Assembly: GCF_022346605.1 (NCBI RefSeq)
Contig: NZ_JAKRNT010000001.1
Location: 248,001-312,000 of the forward strand
DNA: 64,000 nucleotides
Source: Sporosarcina sp. ACRSL
GTDB taxonomy: Bacteria; Bacillota; Bacilli; Bacillales_A; Planococcaceae
Direction of reading: 5' to 3'
Position numbers and translations under genes: made by a program. The notes beneath the pieces were generated by a model. That model was not told the origin of the DNA. It saw nothing but the letters and a program-made list of their open reading frames with translations, and made no database searches. Below are positions 59,734-64,000 of the stretch, one piece after another (within the stretch, counting starts at the first letter, position 1; every line of letters begins with the position of its first letter).

Positions 59734-59757
59734 ACTAATTCGGCCTGGCGTTTTATT
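59721..59757. terminator. Bidirectional terminator between spoVM and rpmB
   Basis: A 13-bp stem with two G-T pairs (AACGTCAGGCTGA with TCGGCCTGGCGTT) closes a 6-nt loop. T-runs follow on the plus strand, and A-rich DNA precedes it, which gives T residues on the minus strand. It serves both convergent genes. Confidence 0.85.
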
Positions 59758-59769
59758 TCTGAGTATCGA

Positions 59770-59958
59770 TTAAACTCTTTGTACTTTACCTGATTTTAAC
59801 GCTCTCGCGGATACCCAAACACGTTTTGGTTTACCGTTTACAAGAATACGGACTTTTTGAAGGTTAGCTCCCCAAGTACGTCTGTTGGCATTCATTGCGT
59901 GTGAACGGGCATTACCCGAACGTGCTTTGCGGCCAGTAACTACACATTCTTTAGCCAT
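59770..59958 (-). CDS. rpmB: 50S ribosomal protein L28
   Basis: L28 is a small basic protein of the large ribosomal subunit. The 62 residues read [20 protein letters not shown] at the start and keep the [15 protein letters not shown] core. It has only one cysteine (Cys5), so it is of the zinc-free type. AGGAGG precedes the ATG; 13 extra codons upstream are not used. It is transcribed against the flow, as in B. subtilis, from its own promoter, and ends at the shared terminator with spoVM. Confidence 0.97.
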   Translation of the reverse strand: MAKECVVTGRKARSGNARSHAMNANRRTWGANLQKVRILVNGKPKRVWVSARALKSGKVQRV

Positions 59959-60019
59959 TTTTATGACCTCCTCGCTAATATTGATTAAGCGATTCACTAT
60001 CTAATTCGCATACCATAAT

Positions 60020-60048
60020 ACTTTATCACAGGAAATAAGGGCATGCAA
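60020..60048 (-). promoter_or_regulatory. SigA promoter for rpmB
   Basis: On the minus strand TTGCAT and TAAAGT are separated by 17 bp, about 60 bp before the rpmB start. Confidence 0.6.
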
Positions 60049-60164
60049 CCTTTTTTACTAATGCTTTCAAGTGAAAATCCTTTACATATGGATCCACTTT
60101 TCTATTGACTTAGTGTATAGTACAATAAGGTTAGTTATTTCAGGATGCAGGAGGGGAAGCTTTC

Positions 60165-60524
60165 ATGTCAATTGAGTTAAGAAACGATTACGGAACAATA
60201 GATATTACGAATGACGTCATTGCCCAAGTAGTTGGTGAGGCGGCTATCGAATGCTACGGAATTGTCGGCATGGCTTCACGTCACCAGATCCGGGATGGAC
60301 TTACGGATATCCTTGGAAAAGAGAACTATGCAAAAGGGGTCATTGTTAGGAATATCGGGGATGAGACACATATTGATATGTATGTCATCATCGGTTATGG
60401 AACGAAAATCTCCGAGGTCGCATACCAAGTGCAATCCAAAGTGATGTATACATTGAAAAAGACATTATCGTTAACAGTGGATTCAGTGAATATATTTGTT
60501 CAAGGAGTTCGGGTGACGAACTGA
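60165..60524 (+). CDS. Asp23/Gls24 family envelope stress protein (YloU)
   Basis: A 119-residue Asp23/Gls24 family protein; relatives lie under the membrane and respond to envelope or alkaline stress. The pattern is YGTIDITNDVIAQVVGEAAIECYGIVGMAS, then IDMYVIIGYGTKISEVAYQVQ and VDSVNIFVQGV. GGAGGGGAAG gives strong translation. It precedes the fakA-like gene by 20 bp, a conserved pairing (yloU-yloV). A TTGACT and a TACAAT are present upstream but wrongly spaced, so no promoter is assigned. Confidence 0.9.
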   Translation: MSIELRNDYGTIDITNDVIAQVVGEAAIECYGIVGMASRHQIRDGLTDILGKENYAKGVIVRNIGDETHIDMYVIIGYGTKISEVAYQVQSKVMYTLKKTLSLTVDSVNIFVQGVRVTN

Positions 60525-60544
60525 AGAAGGAGGAAAACATTTCA

Positions 60545-62203
60545 ATGAATTTTATTGATGGTGTGAAATTTGCCGACATGGTAAGGATGGGTGCTCACCA
60601 CCTTCATTCCAATGCAGACTATGTCGATTCCTTAAACGTGTTTCCAGTGCCTGATGGCGATACAGGGACAAATATGAATTTATCGATGACGTCCGGCGCG
60701 AAGGAAACCGAGACGCATAAGTCCGCACATTTGGGCAAGACCGCACAAGCACTTTCGAAAGGGTTATTAATGGGGGCTCGTGGAAACTCGGGCGTCATTC
60801 TTTCCCAGTTGTTCCGCGGTTTCGGCAAAGCTGTCGAGGAGGAAGAAAAGCTTGATAGTATCAAATTTGCTGGAGCATTGGAATATGGTGTGAAAACTGC
60901 GTACAAAGCAGTCATGAAGCCGGTTGAAGGAACCATTCTTACTGTCGCCAAAGATGCAGCGAACAAAGGTGTTGAAGTGGCGAAAGGGACGGATAATATT
61001 ATTGAAGTGATGGAAGCAATCGTCCAAGAGTCGAAAGCGTCATTGAAAAGAACTCCGGACCTTCTTCCTGTGTTGAAGGAAGTCGGTGTTGTCGATAGTG
61101 GCGGACAAGGCCTTGTCTACGTATACGAAGGCTTTTTGGCATGTCTGAAAGGTGAAGAGCTTCCTGAACGGGAAAATATGGACTTGATGGAAGACCTGGT
61201 CAATGCCGAGCATCATCGTGGTGTTCAAGGTTTCATGAACACGGAGGATATCGTATACGGATATTGTACTGAGTTCATGGTGAAGTTTGAGGATGAAAAA
61301 GTGAAAAAGCATCCTTTCGATGAGGGTAGCTTTAGGCAAGACTTGAGCGAATTCGGGGATTCATTGCTCGTCATTTCAGATGATGAGATTGCAAAAGTAC
61401 ATATCCACACCGAAGAACCTGGAAACGCTCTGAATTATGCACAAGCATACGGTTCACTCATCAATATTAAAATTGAAAACATGCGCCAACAGCATATTGA
61501 TATCGTCGGAGAGAGTCATTCCGTTAAGAAGGAAGCTACCGTTTCACATCCTTATGCAATTGTAACTGTGGCTATGGGCTCTGGTGTTGTTGACCTGCTG
61601 AAGAGCATCGGTGCTTCTGCTGTCATTGAAGGCGGACAGACGATGAACCCATCTACCGAAGATATTGTTAAGGCGATTGAAGATGTCGGTGCGGAGCGGG
61701 TCATCATTTTGCCTAACAATAAAAATATTGTCATGGCTGCCAAACAAGCGGCAGAAGTGATTGGCATCGAAGCTGCTGTCGTCGAAACAAAATCTGTTCC
61801 CGAAGGATTAGCTGCAATTCTTGCATTCAATCCTGATGCTCAAGTGGATCAAAATAAAGATAATATGACAAAAGCAGCGGCAGCCGTGAAAACTGGACAA
61901 GTGACTTATTCAATCCGGGATACGTCGATTGATGGCATTGACATTAAAAAAGATGATTTCATGGGACTTGCAGGCAGCAAAATCGTAATTTCCAATCCAT
62001 CATTGGATGAAGTAATGAAAACGTTACTGGAATCACTTATTGATGAAGACGATGAAATTGTAACGATCATCTATGGAGAGGACGTTACTGAAGAAGACGC
62101 GACTAAGTTAGCAGATTATGTGGAGTCCACATTCGATCATACGGAAGTCGAACTATACAATGGGAAACAACCGCTTTATCCATATATCCTTTCTGTCGAA
62201 TAA
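60545..62203 (+). CDS. fakA: FakA-like fatty acid kinase catalytic protein (DhaL domain)
   Basis: FakA transfers phosphate from ATP to FakB-bound fatty acids so they can enter phospholipids. The 552 residues have an N-terminal DhaL domain with the Mg-ATP aspartate motif NVFPVPDGDTGTNM near residue 32 and LMGARGNSGVILSQL near 77. The middle and C-terminal domains bind FakB (about 220-552), with VDSGGQGLVYVYEG near 180. AGAAGGAGG lies upstream. Equivalent to B. subtilis YloV; no fakB gene is in the window. Confidence 0.9.
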   Translation: MNFIDGVKFADMVRMGAHHLHSNADYVDSLNVFPVPDGDTGTNMNLSMTSGAKETETHKSAHLGKTAQALSKGLLMGARGNSGVILSQLFRGFGKAVEEEEKLDSIKFAGALEYGVKTAYKAVMKPVEGTILTVAKDAANKGVEVAKGTDNIIEVMEAIVQESKASLKRTPDLLPVLKEVGVVDSGGQGLVYVYEGFLACLKGEELPERENMDLMEDLVNAEHHRGVQGFMNTEDIVYGYCTEFMVKFEDEKVKKHPFDEGSFRQDLSEFGDSLLVISDDEIAKVHIHTEEPGNALNYAQAYGSLINIKIENMRQQHIDIVGESHSVKKEATVSHPYAIVTVAMGSGVVDLLKSIGASAVIEGGQTMNPSTEDIVKAIEDVGAERVIILPNNKNIVMAAKQAAEVIGIEAAVVETKSVPEGLAAILAFNPDAQVDQNKDNMTKAAAAVKTGQVTYSIRDTSIDGIDIKKDDFMGLAGSKIVISNPSLDEVMKTLLESLIDEDDEIVTIIYGEDVTEEDATKLADYVESTFDHTEVELYNGKQPLYPYILSVE

Positions 62204-62215
62204 TGCAAAACAACG

Positions 62216-62248
62216 ACGGTACCCCTTTCACGACAGGGTGCCGTTTTT
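62216..62248 (+). terminator. Intrinsic terminator after fakA
   Basis: ACGGTACCC pairs with GGGTGCCGT (one G-T pair) and is followed by TTTTT. Confidence 0.8.
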
Positions 62249-62253
62249 CTATT

Positions 62254-62282
62254 TTGTCTTTATGCGTAATTTACTGTAAAAT
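62254..62282 (+). promoter_or_regulatory. Probable SigA promoter for sdaAB-sdaAA
   Basis: TTGTCT and TAAAAT are spaced by 17 bp, 46 bp before the sdaAB start, just after the upstream terminator. Confidence 0.5.
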
Positions 62283-62328
62283 GATAGTAAGCGAGAGCGT
62301 TCGCTTTTTAAAAAGGGGGTAGTTTGTA

Positions 62329-62991
62329 TTGAAGTACAGATCGGTTTTTGAAATTATCGGTCCCGTTATGATTGGACCCTCATCATCCCATACAGCGGGA
62401 GCTGCCCGTATTGGACGAGTAGCTAGGGATTTATTTGGACGTCAACCGGAATGGGCAAGAATCCATCTCTATGGTTCTTTTGCAGAAACATATAAAGGCC
62501 ATGGGACGGACGTTGCGATTATCGGGGGATTATTAGATTACGATACATTTGATGAAAGAATTAAAACGGCTTTCGAAGATGCTGCTGCACTTGGCATGAC
62601 ATTCGAATTTTTTCCCGAAGAGGAAGAAGCCGATCATCCAAATACAGCAAAAATTGTCATAGGCGACAGTCAAGGGGAAATGGAACTCGTCGGGATTTCA
62701 ATCGGTGGTGGAACTATGGAAGTCACTGAGTTGAACGGGTTTCCGCTACGTTTATCAGGCCACTATCCTGCGCTCCTCGTCGTGCATGACGACCGTGCAG
62801 GCGTTATCGCGAATGTTTCCAATGCAATTGCTTCTCAAGGCATGAATATTGCCCATATGGAAGTCGGCAGGAAAGAAAAAGGAAAAATGGCGCTTATGGT
62901 CATTGAAGTTGACCAAATGTTTGATGAAACGCTTATCAATGAATTGAAATCATTGCCGAATGTTACGCAAGTATCGACTTTGGCGAGTTGA
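62329..62991 (+). CDS. sdaAB: L-serine dehydratase, iron-sulfur-dependent, beta subunit
   Basis: Together with SdaAA it deaminates serine to pyruvate and ammonia. The 220 residues carry the SDH beta domain with GPSSSHTAGAARIGR near residue 16 and SIGGGTMEVTELNG near 124, and a C-terminal ACT domain (about 146-220, LVVHDDRAGVIANVSNAIA) that may sense serine. The start is TTG after AAAAAGGGGG. sdaAA follows by 13 bp; this two-gene split form is the Firmicute type. Confidence 0.94.
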   Translation: MKYRSVFEIIGPVMIGPSSSHTAGAARIGRVARDLFGRQPEWARIHLYGSFAETYKGHGTDVAIIGGLLDYDTFDERIKTAFEDAAALGMTFEFFPEEEEADHPNTAKIVIGDSQGEMELVGISIGGGTMEVTELNGFPLRLSGHYPALLVVHDDRAGVIANVSNAIASQGMNIAHMEVGRKEKGKMALMVIEVDQMFDETLINELKSLPNVTQVSTLAS

Positions 62992-63004
62992 GGAGGGAAT
63001 AAGA

Positions 63005-63913
63005 ATGGAAGTTCTATTTGGTACAGTGAAAGAACTTGTCGCATTAGCGGAGGAACAGAACAAACCGATTTCGGAAATTATGATCGAACAGGAAATGCTC
63101 ATTACGAAACGGTCCCGAGAAGAGATCATTGCTCAAATGGATAATAACTTAACTGTTATGGAAAACGCAGTCGAGCAAGGGCTGCAAGGCGTAAAATCCA
63201 CGTCAGGTTTGACAGGCGGAGATGCTGTACTTATCCAAAATTATATTAAATCTGGGAAGTCTTTGTCCGGAGATCTCATTTTGGATGCTGTCAGTAAAGC
63301 AGTCGCTACAAATGAAGTGAATGCGGCGATGGGAATGATTTGTGCAACTCCTACTGCGGGCGCTGCCGGAATTGTACCTGGAACACTTTTCGCTGTAAAG
63401 GACAAATTGAACCCTACGAGAGAACAAATGGTGAATTACTTGTTTACTTCCGGTGCATTCGGTTTTGTTGTGGCGAATAATGCCTCTATTTCAGGCGCTG
63501 CGGGCGGATGTCAGGCGGAAACAGGTTCGGCAGCTTCCATGGCTGCTGCCGCTATCGTTGAAATGGCAGGCGGAACACCACAGCAAAGTGCCGAGGCTTT
63601 TTCAATCGTTATGAAAAACATGCTCGGTCTCGTCTGCGACCCAGTTGCTGGCCTCGTTGAAGTGCCGTGTGTGAAGCGAAACGCAATGGGGGCCGCAAAA
63701 GCTCTAGTCGGAGCGGATATGGCTCTTGCCGGAGTCGTCAGCAGGATTCCGACAGACGAAGTCATTGAAGCGATGCATCGAATCGGACAAAGGATGCCTT
63801 CCTCACTAAGGGAAACAGCAAAAGGTGGCTTAGCCGCAACTCCTACAGGAAAGGCACTTGAAGCCGAGATTTTCGGAAAGGACAAAACGGTTCTTGACTC
63901 CGTCAATTCATGA
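63005..63913 (+). CDS. sdaAA: L-serine dehydratase, iron-sulfur-dependent, alpha subunit
   Basis: The catalytic subunit holds a [4Fe-4S] cluster that activates serine. The 302 residues contain MICATPTAGAAGIVPG near residue 112, GGCQAETGSAASMAAA near 167 and CDPVAGLVEVPCVKRNAMGA near 210, whose cysteines are the cluster ligands. GGAGGGAATAAG precedes the chosen ATG; an upstream in-frame codon lies inside sdaAB. Its 3' end overlaps the probable recG start by 20 bp. Confidence 0.95.
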   Translation: MEVLFGTVKELVALAEEQNKPISEIMIEQEMLITKRSREEIIAQMDNNLTVMENAVEQGLQGVKSTSGLTGGDAVLIQNYIKSGKSLSGDLILDAVSKAVATNEVNAAMGMICATPTAGAAGIVPGTLFAVKDKLNPTREQMVNYLFTSGAFGFVVANNASISGAAGGCQAETGSAASMAAAAIVEMAGGTPQQSAEAFSIVMKNMLGLVCDPVAGLVEVPCVKRNAMGAAKALVGADMALAGVVSRIPTDEVIEAMHRIGQRMPSSLRETAKGGLAATPTGKALEAEIFGKDKTVLDSVNS

Positions 63914-64000
63914 TTCTGTTTCAACACTAAAAGGTGTAGGGAAGGCATCTGCTGAACAACTTCAAAAGCTGGGAATTGAAACGATTGAAGAGCTCATCAA
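63894..64000 (+). CDS. recG: ATP-dependent DNA helicase RecG (3' part beyond window)
   Basis: Only the N-terminal 35 or so residues are present, starting at a TTG and reading through DSVSTLKGVGKASAEQLQKL and GIETIEELI to the edge. This is the RecG wedge-domain opening, where a helix-hairpin-helix-like LKGVG segment comes first. GGAAAGGA lies about 10 bp upstream, inside the sdaAA end. In B. subtilis recG follows sdaAA, which supports the call. RecG remodels stalled forks and Holliday junctions. Confidence 0.8.
   Translation, partial: MTPSIHDSVSTLKGVGKASAEQLQKLGIETIEELI

Noticed and set aside
60105-60126. TTGACT/TACAAT promoter for the Asp23-family gene
   Set aside because: Spacing is only 10 bp; neither box has a partner at 16-18 bp.

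Overview
The window is a stretch of core chromosome from an endospore-forming, low-to-moderate G+C Gram-positive bacterium of the order Bacillales. Gene order follows Bacillus subtilis for long distances: the division and cell wall (dcw) cluster, spoIIGA-sigE-sigG, the ylm genes, ileS-lspA, the pyr operon, and gmk through recG. Several losses resemble the staphylococcal layout instead (no murE, murG or murB in the dcw cluster). A Planococcaceae/Caryophanaceae member such as Sporosarcina is my best guess; this is inferred from gene content and order, not from a database search.

Layout. 1-7.1 kb: the end of an enoyl-CoA hydratase gene, a three-part biotin-dependent acyl-CoA carboxylase (biotin carboxylase, small biotin carrier, carboxyltransferase), ketopantoate reductase, a DUF3397 membrane protein and bacillithiol synthase BshC. 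7.2-22.3 kb: mraZ with a recognisable MraZ operator, rsmH, ftsL, pbpB, spoVD, mraY, murD, spoVE/ftsW, divIB, two DUF881 genes, sbp, ftsA and ftsZ. 22.4-24.9 kb: the sporulation cassette spoIIGA, sigE, sigG, with Spo0A-like boxes and a good SigF-type promoter. 24.9-25.8 kb: a gene-poor repeat region. 25.8-33.6 kb: ylmC, yggS, sepF, yggT, ylmH, divIVA, T-box-controlled ileS, lspA and rluD. 33.6-44.3 kb: the pyrimidine operon pyrR-pyrP-pyrB-pyrC-carB-pyrK-pyrD-pyrF-pyrE with two PyrR attenuators but no carA. 44.3-45.3 kb: an AT-rich islet with a DUF192 gene between inverted repeat modules. 45.3-47.0 kb: rqcH on the minus strand. 47.1-64.0 kb: gmk, rpoZ, coaBC, priA, def, fmt, rsmB, prpC, prkC, rsgA, rpe, thiN, a long spoVM, rpmB (minus), an Asp23-family gene, a fakA-like gene, sdaAB, sdaAA and the start of recG.

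How the genes work together. The first half builds and divides the cell: lipid II precursor enzymes, the SEDS/PBP septal synthases, the FtsL-DivIB divisome proteins, the FtsA-FtsZ ring, and SepF and DivIVA placement. The same enzyme classes are duplicated for the spore (SpoVD/SpoVE) beside the SigE/SigG switch. The middle makes UMP from small precursors under PyrR attenuation. The last part joins nucleotide supply, translation start and end processing, rRNA modification, PASTA kinase/phosphatase signalling and serine breakdown.

The unusual features are: the lost carA with a probable 3' vestige; a family of intergenic double-hairpin repeats in several orientations, including a composite with four tandem 62-bp units; a SpoVM nearly twice the usual length; a possible CTG start for spoVD; and several conserved neighbours missing from their usual places (murE, murG, murB, rlmN, pgeF/ylmD, yicC/remA). 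I found no rRNA, tRNA, prophage, transposase or CRISPR array.
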